Assembly: GCA_012931725.1 (NCBI GenBank) | Contig: CM022944.1 | Span: forward strand, 76,540,151 to 76,604,150 | Source of the DNA: Litsea cubeba | Taxonomy: Eukaryota; Streptophyta; Magnoliopsida; Laurales; Lauraceae | Length of the DNA: 64,000 nt | Direction: 5' to 3' | Shown: piece after piece, positions 47,080 through 59,402 of the stretch | How positions within the stretch are numbered: position 1 is the first letter of the stretch | Layout of the letters: every line of letters begins with the position of its first letter | Made by a program: the position numbers and the translations under genes | The notes under the pieces: generated by a model | Databases searched by the model: none | What the model saw: only the letters and a program-made list of their open reading frames with translations | What the model was told of the DNA's origin: nothing

Positions 47080-47485
47080 CAGATAAGACAAAGAAACTTG
47101 AGTTGAACCTCTGTCTGGCTAATGAATTGGCAACATCATTAGGCTCTGTTAATTTGTCGCGAAAATCTAAATCCAAAGATGGACCGATGCCTAATCTCAT
47201 TGATATCATCAATTGCCATCTCCTAGGACTTCTGCTACCAACAACTGATTTATGGCATTAGGTGAGAACCTCAATATGATAAAACTAACTGAGAATGATT
47301 TGTTGAATATCCTTAGTGCTTCTCTGAGGCCACATCTGCTTCTTTGGACTGGCTTCTAGCGTTGGATCGATGAACAAGACATGAATCTCAAGAATCTCTC
47401 TACTATCACTCCTAAGGACACCACCAATTGTTGCGGGCCATGGTTTCCCTTTTGCCGCTCTATCTAGATTAAATATAGAGTGCAT
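47080..47485 (-). pseudogene. LINE RNase H relic
   Basis: The minus strand opens FNLDRAAKGKPWPATIGGVLR near 47,470-47,400. This matches the first strand of RNase H in plant LINEs and Gypsy-like genes (usual form NxDGAxxGNPGPAGxGGVxR), with the catalytic Asp retained. Further down, in other frames, NDVANSLARQ near 47,110 resembles the C-terminal RNase H helix. Stops and shifts lie between, so it is dead. The rest of the LINE is not found. Confidence 0.5.
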
Positions 47486-47822
47486 GGCAGGGGAGCCTTC
47501 TAACTGACAAATTTTCTCTTAACAATACCCTCATATCATATTCCCAATTAAACATGTCGTCATTCAGAAGAAGTTGGAGAATTATGTAGTTAACGGTGCC
47601 CATTTCCCAACAGTTAATGTCTTTTGTGTTGACTTCTCATTTAATATTCTACCTTTTTATGCAAATTGACCGTATGACAGTAAAAAATACCAAATTTTGC
47701 CCAAGTAGCCTATTGGTCGAGATGGACCCGCCACATCATGCCTTAGCCGTGCTACTTAACAAGAGGGGTTATCTAACTTCACTAGATGAACTAAATGTAA
47801 TGCGGACCCTGTAATGCATAAC

Positions 47823-47852
47823 CGGTGGGGGAGGGAGGGGGGTGGTGAGGGG
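47823..47852 (+). other. G-quadruplex-capable G run
   Basis: GGTGGGGGAGGGAGGGGGG is followed by TGGTGAGGGG, giving at least four G-tracts of three or more with short loops. Confidence 0.6.
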
Positions 47853-47907
47853 CAAGGATAGAGATGGATAGATATGGGGATGATGCAGATAGACCTCAGG
47901 CCACATG

Positions 47908-48649
47908 TGTAGGACCCAAGTTAATTTAGGAGTTTTATTTCGCTAATTATTTGGTATTAGGTTTTTTTATTTTATTTAAAGAGTTACAATTAGGATTAGA
48001 CTTCCAATTTTATTAGGATTCTTGTTTTATTTCGTATGTTTGATTATTAGGTTTCTTAGCCGTCAAGTTTTCTCTTCATATTATATCTCATTGTAGACAA
48101 TGAAATTTTAGAAAGAGAGTTGATTAATAGAATTTGGGTTTTATCCGTGAGGTGCGTCCTCATTATTGTCTTTGCGGAAACATGTTGAAGTGTCTCATGT
48201 CTGCGGACACGTGCTTTGGCATCGTATTATGCTTCGGTATTTTTCCCGCAAGCCCTAGCCCTAGCGACGCAGCCAAAGATCTACGATCGAACAATAGATC
48301 AATCTCCCGAAGGATTGATCGAATAAAAAAATGGATTCCAGCCACTAGGGCGCAAGGGAAACCATAACACACAAGAGACTCATGATAACTTGGATTAATT
48401 GATAATAAGCATGAAAATAACAATAGGGCTCTTCTGTATATATAGAGCACAATGTTTGCTAATGAGGAAAGCTACTAATTCTAATTAACAATAAAATTAG
48501 AAAGCAAGCAAACTAAGCTATATTACTAATCTAGAAAATTAGGAAACGTGAGGCACATGTGGACCCCATTAGCTGGGTCCGTCAAGGCTTGCGGTTGCAG
48601 GTCCCTGTCTTGGATAGGGACCGGATTGCATCACCTAGGGCCTACATCA
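47908..48649 (+). mobile_element. LTR with adjacent Met-tRNA PBS
   Basis: It starts TGTAGGACCCAAGTTAATTT and ends GGGCCTACATCA. TGGTATTAGAGCCA (48,652-48,665), the initiator Met-tRNA site with one C-to-T change, follows directly, so it is a 5' LTR. The tail of the same family recurs at about 63,080-63,259. Confidence 0.7.
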
Positions 48650-48651
48650 GT

Positions 48652-49950
48652 TGGTATTAGAGCCAAAGATCCATCGCCGGATCTGTCAGATTCTACCCAA
48701 TTGGTAGCCCCTTCCCATCCGTTCCATTATCCACCCATTTATCCACCAGTTTGCCAATCATATCTTTGCCGCTAACCCGAAACCAAAACCCTAACCACTC
48801 AACCCTTGTCGAATCGAACCACTAACCCCATCTCAATCTCTAACGGTAGCCCCATCTCCATCCTTGCCAACCTCCACCAGAAAATTGACCAATCCCCCTT
48901 CAACGAATCAAACCCACCACATTGAAAACCCATTCTTGTCACTCTGAAACCCACAACTCCAAAATCCCCCATTTCGATTCCACAAAACTGCTGCACTTGA
49001 ACCCCATGCACATCCCACTTCACTAAAATCCGAGCCCTCAAGCCCTTTAAAAAAGTCTAAAACCCAACAAGAAAAAAAAAAAAAAATTCATCCAAGAAAA
49101 AACTCTTAAACCTTGACCAAACCAAAACCTTTATTCGAACCATCTCTCTCCGTCGAATCCCAGCAGAAGCCCAACTCCCTGGAGCCGAAACCCCACCCCA
49201 TAGTTGTGAATTTTGTTTCAAACGCCATTTTGGTTTGGCCTCCAAATGTGAATTTTGAGCTGATTTGGAAATTTCGGTGAACCTCTTTGGACTTATGTTT
49301 CTGAAAAAATATAAATATATATATATATACACATGTAGAAATTTGATTAGGGATTTATTCTAATTGGAATTTGATTAGGGAATATATTGTAAGTGGAATG
49401 CTTCTTATTTTTCTTCTTCTTGTTTATTCCTTTATTTTTTTTCTTTGAAAGTGGGTTTAGGGTGGGGGTTGGGGCTGTTCAGAAAAAAAATTACAGAAGT
49501 CTTTTCTTTAAATCATTTTGGTCAAAATTTCTGAAATCCAGCGAAATCGATCGAAATTGGATGAAATCTTGACTGTAATGTTGTGTAGGGCCGTTTCGTT
49601 TCGGTATGTAGGGCTGAAATGAGATTTCTCTGAAATCTCGTTCTAGGCGAAACGAATTTCACAACTATGCCCCACACCTCAATTTCCCCAGCATCAGCGA
49701 AGCCCTCTTCCATCTCTTCCACCAAAACCACAACTCATTGCCCCCCACCACATCCCCATTGTCCCAGCCATCCCATCATAGAGACACCCCAAACCCTTTG
49801 TCGGCCTTCCAATCCCAAGACCCCATTTAGTGAAAAGAAACAGAGAGATTGAGAAGTAGCAGAGAAGGAGTTTAAGAAGAGGGAACAGGCTGTCCCTAGC
49901 ATTAGAGAGCTTAGATCTAGGTGATTTGATGATTGTAGATGGTTTAAAAT
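48652..49950 (+). mobile_element. Decayed internal region of an LTR element
   Basis: Beginning with the PBS, this stretch is C-rich and reads as Pro/Ser/Thr-rich peptide on the + strand in broken frames, as in gag-proximal parts of retroelements. No gag, RT or integrase motif can be recognised. The minus-strand frames at 48,799-49,332 are shadows. A 15-A run lies at about 49,073. Confidence 0.3.
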
Positions 49951-52253
49951 TCTCTAATTGATGTAATTTTGATGTTTTGAATGGAATAGGAGATCATTTT
50001 CCAAGGATTCGAACTAGAATTGCACTCAGCTGTTGCTTCTAGGAAGCTACCACTAGCCATAAGCTATTTACGCCTAGCCGTAGGCTCCTAGAAAGCTCAC
50101 CGCCACTACTGTAGTTACAATTCTAGAAACGTGCATTTTCAAAGATTTGTTCTACAGTTACCTCACGGCTAACCGTAGGGCTACCCATGGCTATTCATAA
50201 GGCTAACCATAGTACAGTCACGGCTATCCGTACCTAACCTTCAGCTAACCATAGCCCTATGTTCTTCAATGTGTAGAATTTGGATTTATAAACATTTAAG
50301 CTATGCTCGGGACCCTTAACCATGATTAATGGCCTTAAAATATGGGACTTTTGGTAGCGTATCAGTGACCTTAGCATTTGCTTACATGTTGTTCGATGTA
50401 AGGTGTGATCATGGTTCAAAATAGCGGCCGCTACACATTATCGGCTGTGGTGGTCGAGGCCGCTAAGCTATTTTAAAAATAACGGCGCTACGGTCTAAAA
50501 TCTAGTAAAGCCAAGTAATTTTAGTTTTAAACACTGTTTTTCCTATTTTCTTCTCTTCAATAGCCTTTCCTGAAGTTGCCTCCACTCAAATATGGTTTCA
50601 AATCATTAAAAAAATAAAATAAAAAATATTGGCTATTATACAAGATTTGAAAATTTTTTTACCGTTAAAAAAATTCACACCGCTACGTATCGCCGCTGCC
50701 GCTGCATATCGCCCGCTACTTAGCGTTTTGGCCACTGACCGCTACGCTCGCTGTAACCGCTATTTTGATCCTTGGGTGTGAGAGGTGAAGAAGCTAAATC
50801 AAGAAGGTGGTGGATGTGGGGCATTTGGATGCCTTTGACCATCAGAGCACCAATATTGAAATATATTGCATCTGAAACCGTTATTCAACCATTGAGTTGA
50901 ATGGCTTGATCTTCACATCCGACCGGCAACTAATGACCTTAGTTCACTGCTTTGATTCACCCTTTGACTCATATTTGATTTGATTATCCATATTGCTTTA
51001 TGTATCCGATTGATCTCTATCTCGTTGTTGTTATATGTCTTTGTTACATATTGACTTGTTAAATATGGATAATGTAATAAAGACTTAGAGTGGGCCTAGT
51101 ACCTTTATTGTATTTGTAGTAGTAGGTGGATGACACGTATACGAGGCTTAGTGATTATTCGATGGCTTGTTTGGAAGGGACTGCCTTTGGTGATAACTTT
51201 GGAATATTGATGGCTTCATTTTGGATGGATTTGGAGATTTGTAGTAGTTACCTTTGTTTGATGGATATCTTGCTCATGCAAGAAGGAGCCTAGCCAGACA
51301 TTGCATTTTGTGATTCTTTGAGTCAAGCACCACTTTAGCTATTTGAGTTAACCACAGACTGGATCCCCTATGGCAAGACTATTAATTACTTTGCCATTTA
51401 TAGATTGGATTTTGAGGTGGACGTATGCCACAGGGTACTGCTTCGGCGCTTTGAGTACCAACTTTGGATAGGCTTTTCCCATGCAACTTTGCTTTGGCCG
51501 GAGTGTATTCCACCATAACACTGTAGTGTACGGGAGAGCTGCGACATACTATCCCATGGTGATTTAACTTATGTGGAGTTGCCTATTTTGCTAGGAAGTT
51601 TATCTTTGTAGATTGTTCCCTCAGGTTGGCTCTTGATATTATTTTATTCATGCACAACTGCCTAGTTTAGCCATCTTCATTAATCTATTAATCATCTTTA
51701 TTGCCTTATATTCTATTTGATGCATTCAAACTGCGTTACTTGTATATTGTGTCTTGCCGGGTTTACCCAAACCTGATGTTCTTTCACTTGGTGCTGTGGG
51801 TGTTGGACCCCCTTTCTTTGTCCTGGAGGGTGAGGTGCCTCCTTAAGGCGTCGATCAAAGAGTATAGTGAGTGGGGCCCAGGTGACTTAGTGTAGCGTCT
51901 CCATGGTTGTGCATGAGAGCCCTTACTACATTGCCTTAGACTTTATTTCAGTCTTATTTTAGACTTTTATTGCCTGTTGTGGCTGGTTTGTGATAAAACA
52001 CTTTAATTTCTTTTGCAACTTGAACTTTATGGTAGATGGATAACTTGCCCAGCTTTATATCATAGATGGACTGATACTTATGTTTTGAGAGTTACATTTA
52101 CAACTTCTGCATATTGTTGTTTATTTAATGGTGTGATGTTCAATATTCTCTCATGTGGACCATGATCCAGGTTATGGAAATGTTTCAACTAGTCCTTCCC
52201 CGAGATTCAGACTTCCCTGCTTCTCTAGGGAATCTGGGTTTGGGGGCATGACA
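49951..52253 (+). mobile_element. Chromovirus-like LTR remnant
   Basis: The right end GGGGGCATGACA matches the end of the chromovirus LTR at 17,727. The block at 51,770-51,850 (ACTTGGTGCTGTGGGTGTTGG, then GGTGAGGTGCC) parallels 17,195-17,250 there. The left end is not clear. A hAT-like MITE is inserted at 50,410. No coding region. Confidence 0.45.
50410..50774. mobile_element. hAT-like MITE, 365 bp
   Basis: The inverted termini CATGGTTCAAAATAGCGG and CAAGGATCAAAATAGCGG differ at two of 18 positions. They are flanked by 8-bp direct repeats GGTGTGAT (50,402-50,409) and GGTGTGAG (50,775-50,782). Termini starting CA with an 8-bp duplication fit the hAT superfamily. The interior is AT-rich with GC-rich subterminal CGGCCGCTA-like motifs; no transposase. 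Confidence 0.85.
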
Positions 52254-52964
52254 GAGTGCTTATGGGACCTGCCCCAAGTTCTCTTCAATTCTCTCCGAGA
52301 TCTCTTTTCCTCCTTGATTGGAGTTTGGCATGAGGCCAGTTTCCAGTTTTGCCTGATCTACCCCCTATCTCTCATCTCTATCATTGCCCACCCCATATAC
52401 CCCCTCTATTCCGCATTAAAAGGTTTGAAACTGACCATATTGAAGAATATGAAAGACTGTAAAGTTATACATGAAGCATATTGGGAACTAATTTGTGTTA
52501 AGCACTTGATAAAACGATGTCGCCTCCAAAAAGCTAAGTTGCAAGAAGGAAAGTCAACACAACAACAAAAGCCAATGTTGTGGAACCCATTGCAGAGAAT
52601 GTAAGGCTAATACTGATGAATAAAAGCAAGAAAGAGCTGATTCCACACTAAATTCAGATGAAGTGACAGACAGAACTTCCCCAAAGGATTCTACTTAAGA
52701 TGAATTACAAGAAAAAGAGATTGAGTCTCCTTCTGGCAGTGTTGATCAGTCAGAACAGGTAACAGAAGATTTCGTGACATCCTCGGATCAGGAAGCATGC
52801 TTTCTTGCGGATCATATTTCGGAAAATCCGGGAGACAAAGTGATTAAAGGCATTGACAAAAACATGCAAGCAGCAACATCCGAAAACAAGGGATCCAAAT
52901 TGCCTTATTTTGATAGTGTTGATCAACAAATGCAAGCAACAAAGAAAATTGAAGACTTGTATAT
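52254..52964 (+). pseudogene. Unrecognised coding-like fragment between two LTR ends
   Basis: The stretch lies exactly between an LTR end (GGGGGCATGACA) and an LTR start (TGTGAGGTCCCGGCCC). In broken + frames it reads like part of a cytosolic or nuclear protein: HIEEYERL, VIHEAYWELICVKHLIKRC, then an acidic Ser/Asp/Glu-rich run (SDEVTDRTSPKDST, EIESPSGSVDQSEQ, TSDQ). It is not a gag or pol segment I know. It carries stops at about 52,602, 52,623 and 52,696. It could be a captured host gene fragment inside a non-autonomous retroelement, or a decayed transposon protein. Confidence 0.35.
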
Positions 52965-54450
52965 TGTGAGGTCCCGGCCCATAACTCTGTGTATTATACT
53001 AATTAATAGTATTTTTGTATTAATTAATTGTGTTGCTAGTTCCTTAAACGGGTTTAGAAGTTAATTAACTTAGTTTGAGGGTTAGAATGGAGTTTGAAAA
53101 GCTTTGGGAAGTCTTGAGAGCCATTGGACCTAGTTTGATGCATTTAGAGACCTATTTGTATTATTGGGAAAGATTGCGGGGTTATTTGCAATTTTCATAA
53201 AAAACGTTTTGGGTTCAGTTGGCAGACGATACCATTGTGAGAAACTTTTGTGCTCAACTCGTAGTCATTCGATGTCCCGAAACCCATCATTTCGCAGTTT
53301 TTCATTTAAGTTAGGACATGGTCTTCATTTTTGTAAGAGTTGAGTTTTCTCCCGAAGTACTTGTTGGAAAGTAGATATAATTTCATGGCCTTTTCCCTCC
53401 TGTACCAAATCCATATGACGTCCAGAACTCAAGTTATTGAGCCATCTTTGATTTTAAGTCTTGTGCCCACAAACCACCTGCCTTATAAAGCCCCCACCCA
53501 CTCACTTGTTCTTCTTCCGCTTCCTCTTTCCTTTCTCTGGAAGGATCCCAGCTGAGACTCATTTCTCCTTTCCTTTTCAATTCTCCATAAAAACTCACCA
53601 ACCTTGGGGCAATTACGAATTTGATCATCACCAACGCATTCGTCTCATTGTTTCCTCTCTACACATCCCATTTTTCATCATTTTCGATCTTGGAAGCCCC
53701 TCTCCTGCAGGTTAGGGATCTTTACCGTCTTTTAGAATGTTCTAGAGCAGGTTCCTATGTGCTAGGATCCCAATATGCAAAGTGTAATTCCTAGTCTTTC
53801 GTAGCTTTTTATTTTTGAGTGGGTTTTTGTAGAGATTTTGGGGGTTTCTGATTTCAAGAGTTCCAGCTGAGTTTGGGGAGTTTAGAAGCGGTCTTGTAAG
53901 CTTAGGAGGCCAAGGCAAGTGATTAAACTAATTTCCATAACATGCTTGTATGAATTTTGATGATCCCACATTCTATTCTGTCTTCTCTTATAATCATGTG
54001 AGGACATGTTTTTTTTTTTTTTAATTTGTATTTTAATTTAATAAGATGTTTTACATCCTTAATTTAGAATGTTACTTTAGAGCCCAAACCAAGTGTTCAA
54101 ATTGAATTCCATTTCATGCATCAATGGTTTTGTTGATTTCTTGATTTTTCAATTCTCTGTGTTCGATTTCCCTTTTTGTCTAAGCTCATGGCTGTTAATT
54201 ATAGTTGGAATCAGAAGTGTCATGTACCTAAATTTTGTGTTATTAGGAGCTTAATTAAGTGCCCAAATCACCCTTGAGAAATGGTGGAAATCAGGGAAGA
54301 AAATCCCTTTGAAAACCCATTTTTTTGTGCTCTGCAGCCCCCTAGGAAAAATGCACAAGGGCTGTGACCCCTCCCAGATGTAAAATTTATGATGGCTGGG
54401 ATTGCTTTACCATACCTTTTTTACCGTACCACATGTAAACAAACTATTAG
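52965..54450 (+). mobile_element. Chromovirus-like LTR, left part
   Basis: It starts TGTGAGGTCCCGGCCC, the counterpart of TGTCAGACCCCGACCC. Like the chromovirus LTR it has a TATA-like CCTTATAAAGCC near 53,481 followed by a CTTCTTCC-rich leader. It is cut at about 54,450 by a copia-like LTR and its continuation is not clear. Open frames within it are not genes. Confidence 0.5.
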
Positions 54451-54454
54451 ATTA

Positions 54455-56041
54455 TATTCCTCAATCTAGTAGATTATATGTCCTCAATCTAGTGGATGAT
54501 GTAAATAAATTGATTTATTTTATTAATTAATTTATATTTCCATGCTCAATTCATGTGATGGATGGTATTTCACTATATGTTTGCACATAACTAATACAAA
54601 ATAACATGACGGTTCATGAGATGAAACGGAGCCCACAAGTATATTAAATGTAATCCATGTGTGTGGATGAGATTAACATACATGCGACATGGATCATAAA
54701 TCTTATACTTGAAGTATTTTCACAGCCAGTGATGAGACTGAGCATCTCATCTGAAAAGGTTGTAGCACTGCGATTACTATGAGATAGTGTAGCTTGTCTC
54801 AACCATCAGAGTGTAAGACTCTGGATTGTTGTGCTAGTACATTGGATGTACCGAAGGACCATGAGTAGCACCTTATGAAAATTTGTCTTTGATTTAAGGA
54901 CTGCTCTCATAATTCCCAAGCAATAGGCTCTTAATCCTGAGAGATTGATAAACTCAAATTTCTACTATGCATTTACTTTGAGTCACCAACGAGTGAGGCC
55001 AACTATGTTGGTGTCTTGGGTACATGGTAGTGGGACTGTGGGAACATATAATTTTCAAGATGGAATCTATCATCTAAGAGAGAAATACCCCATTGTGCCA
55101 AGTAATGAATTTTATCATTGGTAAGTGCGCACCCATCTCAATTAAGAGTTAATTGGATGGTACTGATGCTTGCTATGATCAATTGGGTCACAAGGATAAT
55201 AAGATGTGGATCCAATTTGGTTGGACAGATTTTCTCCAATAGATGCATGGGTATGATTGATGGAGGGGCCTACTTGCAGTAATTGGGAAGTTTAGGGTCT
55301 TCTTGTAATTATTCGTAAGACTGGAGTGCAATTGCATTTATATAGTGGACTTATTTACAATTAATTGTGGGTCAGGAGTTCAATGAGATGTGGGGTCCAG
55401 ATTTCCAATTGGAGCCGGATTCTAAGGAAGCCCTAGTGATCCCCATGCTAGCCCCAATAAGAGAATGTTACTGATCCAATTAGAACTCTTAAGGGAAGGA
55501 GGAGTAGGGAATATACTAAGAATATAAGTGAGACTTCTAATTCTGGACTAATAGGAGGCGCTCCATAAACTATAAATAAGAGGAGAGGATTAGAGATCTC
55601 TACACACAATAATCTCTCAAGCCCAAATCTCTCTCTCTCTCCTCTGTTTTTTTTTTTTTTAAGAGTGTTTTGGTTTTCTTCTCCTTAGAGATCCTAGCAT
55701 TTTCTTAGGGACTTTCTCTACAGGAGGGTCATAGCGTCAAAGAACACAAAGGCAAAGGAGATCAAATCTGTGAAAAGGGTTTTCATAGAGAATCAGTTTT
55801 CAAGTTCTCGATTTGAGCACAACCAAGCACCTCAGGTATAGATCTACATCTAGTTGCTTTTGGTAGATGTTCTATGCTTGTTTCTTTGGATCTGTCTTCT
55901 TGATAGATTTTTTATCTTAATGCATGAGATTAGGGTTTTAGATCTTGGGGCTGGGTTATTGGCCTTTTGGGTGATTGATCCCTGCGTTAAGTGGGTCAAA
56001 AGTTTTTGAAACCCATGTTGAAGGCCAACCTACTTCCTACA
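54455..56041 (+). mobile_element. Copia-like solo LTR (family of 9,101)
   Basis: It aligns along its length with 9,101-10,905, sharing GATGAGACTG, GCACCCAT and the end TTCCTACA (TTCCAACA there). A TATA box (CTATAAATA) is near 55,570, followed by CTCTCTCTCT. No interior or partner LTR is present, and neither boundary shows a clear target duplication. Confidence 0.7.
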
Positions 56042-56130
56042 CAAACATCATGGTGACCTCGATGTTTCACTATGTCAAGGAAAATGTTTGACTAGCGATA
56101 CTTGTCCTTAAGTAATATCTTTATGTATCC

Positions 56131-57179
56131 ATGTGTAATTGTGAATATATGGATTATTATGTATATGATGACTTAGATAATATGTTGGGAACAAGAGGAG
56201 AGATTCTCAATCATGCAAGAATGAGGGAAAGGAAAAGTAGGGATTTAGATCATGTCATATATATAAAGATCAATGACCGAAAGGTTTTATTGAAGGACAA
56301 TGAAATTAAAGAAGGTGGAGATAATATTTTAACAAACTTTTAAAGAAACAGGAGACACCCGAGTAGAAAGGGGTGTAAGATGGATCTCACACAACCATCT
56401 AGTGATTAATCTCATGTGGGTAGGTTGCCCATATGTACTGTACCACTGCCCCACTTAGCAAAATAAAATAAAAAACTTTATGAGGTTTTGGAACGAGATG
56501 ATACTTCGCAAATAGAACATACCTTTTATTGCATAACTCTGGTAGTAGAAGTGAAGAAAGTATTAACAAAAAGTAAGACACGAAGGGTTATAGGGCTGGT
56601 TGAAATTTTGATAAAGGCTTGGAAATGCTTAGGATAACTTGGATGGGTTTGGTTAACTAGGCTCTTTAATAAGATGTTAAGAACAAAATGTTGGACAAAT
56701 GGAGTAGCAGTGCTGTACCTATATATAAGAAAGTAGATATATAAAGGTGCACCATTTCATAGATTTGAACTTATGAGTCATGTTATGAGACTACAGGAAA
56801 GAGTAATGAAGCGAATTCTTGATAAAAGAACAAAATATATCAAAATCAGTTAGGTTTTTGGCCAAGGAGGTCAACTATGGATGTTGTATTTTCCCTTTGA
56901 CAATTAATGAAAATATTAAGATAAGAGAAAAAATCTTCATAAGGTTTTCATCGATCTATAGAAGGTCTACAACAAAGTACCTAAGAATTTGATTTGGCGG
57001 TTTTTAAATAAAAGGAGTGTCCTAGGAGGTTATATTGACATCATTGAAGACATGTATGAGGAAGCAATAACGGTGCAAACTACGTATGGAGATATAGGTG
57101 AGTTACTATGACCATAGGTTTGCATTTGGGGTCGGCTTTAAGCTCTTCTTCTGTTGCACTAATTGTGGACAAGTTAACT
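56131..57179 (+). pseudogene. RTE-type LINE reverse transcriptase relic
   Basis: RMRERKSRDLDHVIYIK and VLLKDNEIKE match the segment ahead of RT in plant RTE LINEs. Near 56,960-57,060 comes VPKNLIWRFLNKR and GGYIDIIEDMYEEA, then a decayed LHxGSxLS region and VDKLTI at 57,179, where similarity stops at a new insertion. Frames are broken many times. Confidence 0.7.
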
Positions 57180-57774
57180 ATTGACGTCCCCAAATCGGAT
57201 TACTGCAGTTATCTGTGCCTCGGGGCGTGGGTTTAGGATGAATGGGATATTTACATTTCTTTCCCCAGGACCTGCATGCTTGAGGATATGAGAATTTCAT
57301 CACTAGCCTGAACATTTTGCGGAAGCTTATGTGGCATTGCAACCCGAAGTCTGTGGCCATCGAATTATGCATCACAACCCAATGCTTAAGCATGCGCATG
57401 CTATAAAATGATGCATCATCGGACTTGAATAATACATAAACACAAAAATATAGAGCATGATAGTAAACGAGGATATCTCATATCCCTAATATGTTAGGAT
57501 ACGTACAATTATAAAAAGGTGCATTAACTACAACCCAAAAGAAAAGGGCCAACAAAGGCCAATACAATATAAATAAACCTAAAATACACATGACGATACC
57601 CAAATTATTACGGCAGCTCCATGTGAGATTCGATGCCTAATTGACATCATCAGCACACCTCTCACCTAATCTTTGTGGCTCCACTGCTGCCTCCATAAGA
57701 TCTTCCTTTGAGGCAAAGGGCTAAAACCTACAGCACCAAGGTTAGTAAGGTCGAGCACTGCGACTTGGGAGCTG

Positions 57775-58178
57775 ATTAAATTGATTGACAAAACATGTTT
57801 GCAACAAATATGACTATAAAGAAAGGTAATTGTAACATGATGCCAAATAAAGTCTACAACTAGGCAAGTGGTGCATGAATAGTAAGACTGAGCAAACCTA
57901 CATAGAATCAATGCAGAATGGGATACTTGCATTTCTTTCCCCAGGATTGGCTTGAGTGAGGATGTGAGAATTCCATCACTGGCTTGAACATTTTGTGGAA
58001 GCTTATGTGGCGTTGCAACCCGAAGTCCATGGCAGGTGATTAAAATGGATGACATAACATGTTTGCTGCAGATGTGAATATAAAGACAGGTAATTATAAT
58101 AGGATTCCAAATAAAGGCTATAACTAGGCAAATAGTGCATGAGTAGTAGGACTGAGCAAAACTACATAGAATCAGTGT
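57775..58178. repeat. Diverged tandem duplication, ~262-bp period
   Basis: 57,775-57,913 is repeated at 58,037-58,178 (both contain ATAACTAGG/CAACTAGGCAA and GACTGAGCAAA). The linker 57,918-58,036 also resembles 57,240-57,362. The paired peptides seen in the minus frame here are a consequence. Confidence 0.75.
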
Positions 58179-58931
58179 CAAACAGATCTAACACATCAGG
58201 TACTTTCTAACAAAATGGGAATCCACTTGTAGCTATACTGTCTCCACCCCTAATGGCGGTTGTTGCACATGAGCAAATGTGACCACGCATAATAATAGTA
58301 AGCCAATGCCCCCATATGAGCGTTTATTAGATGGCCATCACACGTAATCCCAGTAAGCTATAAACAAGATAATCACGCAGAAACTAAGCTTTAACTGGCA
58401 AAATAGATAAGGACACCAAGACAGTTGGGCCCTAACTGAAATGGGAGCCCAAGCTTAGTGGTGTCGACTTGAGAATCCAAGACACAAAGTCTAAGTCCAT
58501 TCAATTTTTATCATCTCAGACTCTCCGGGGAATACGCGGTCCCATTGAGTGTCCGTAGGCGCCCTAAGGATTCAAGGTTTACCGGTGACCTCAATCCTTT
58601 CAAGAGGGTTCACAGCCCAATGGAAACCTCAAGCATTTCTAGGGTACCGGTCCATGGTTATCTCAAACTCTCCAATCCTTCAAGGGTTACTAGACTCCTG
58701 AATGATAACGAAATAGAGAACTACTCCAAAACAAGCTAATACAAGTAAAAGCACATTTATCAACACAATCCAAAACTAGCTAATTGAGATGCACGAACGA
58801 GCAAAAATAGGCAAACTAGCTCCTTTATGAGCAAATTCAGGAAAAATTGACAAAGCAAGGCTAAAACATTTATTGGAGTAAGCCTAATATCACTAAACAG
58901 TCAGACAACATTTCGACATGAAATGGTCCGA

Positions 58932-59402
58932 CCCAAAAGGGTAGAAAAGGTATAAGTTGGATCTAGGTGATTGGGAAGGTAGCAGGGCAACGAATCGTAC
59001 ATGCCAACCCTATACACCAAAGCCATGGATCTTGTCACCTAAGGGAAGAAGCAGGCCAATAACTGCACGCTAAATCCCAAAGTGTGGCTTACAAAGTCAA
59101 AACACTATAATAAGGTCTTGTACAACATCGGGTAGCGGAAATAATTACAACTGGACTCATAAGTCTTCTGCCCGAAAGGGTAGAAAAGGTATAAGTTGGA
59201 TCCAGGTGATTAGGTAGGTAGCAGGGCACCGAATGCGTACATGCCAACCCTATACACCAAAGCCATGGATCTTGTCACCTAAGGGAACAAGCAGGCCAAT
59301 AACTGCACGCTAAATCCCAAAGTGTGATGTACAAAGTCAAAACACTATAATAAGGTCTTGTACAACATTGGGTAGCGGAAATAATTACATCTGGACTCAT
59401 AG
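58932..59402. repeat. Tandem duplication, 239-bp period
   Basis: 58,932-59,170 and 59,171-59,402 are nearly identical, both containing GGGTAGAAAAGGTATAAG and AAGCCATGGATCTTGTCAC. There are a few single-base differences. Confidence 0.88.

Noticed and set aside
48799..49332. Two minus-strand frames of 80-91 codons
   Set aside because: Shadows of a C-rich + strand; low complexity and no recognisable domain.
57666..58181. 171-codon minus frame with two similar halves (Cys/Ile-rich, membrane-like)
   Set aside because: The halves come from the ~262-bp DNA duplication in an LTR remnant; hydrophobicity follows AT richness.
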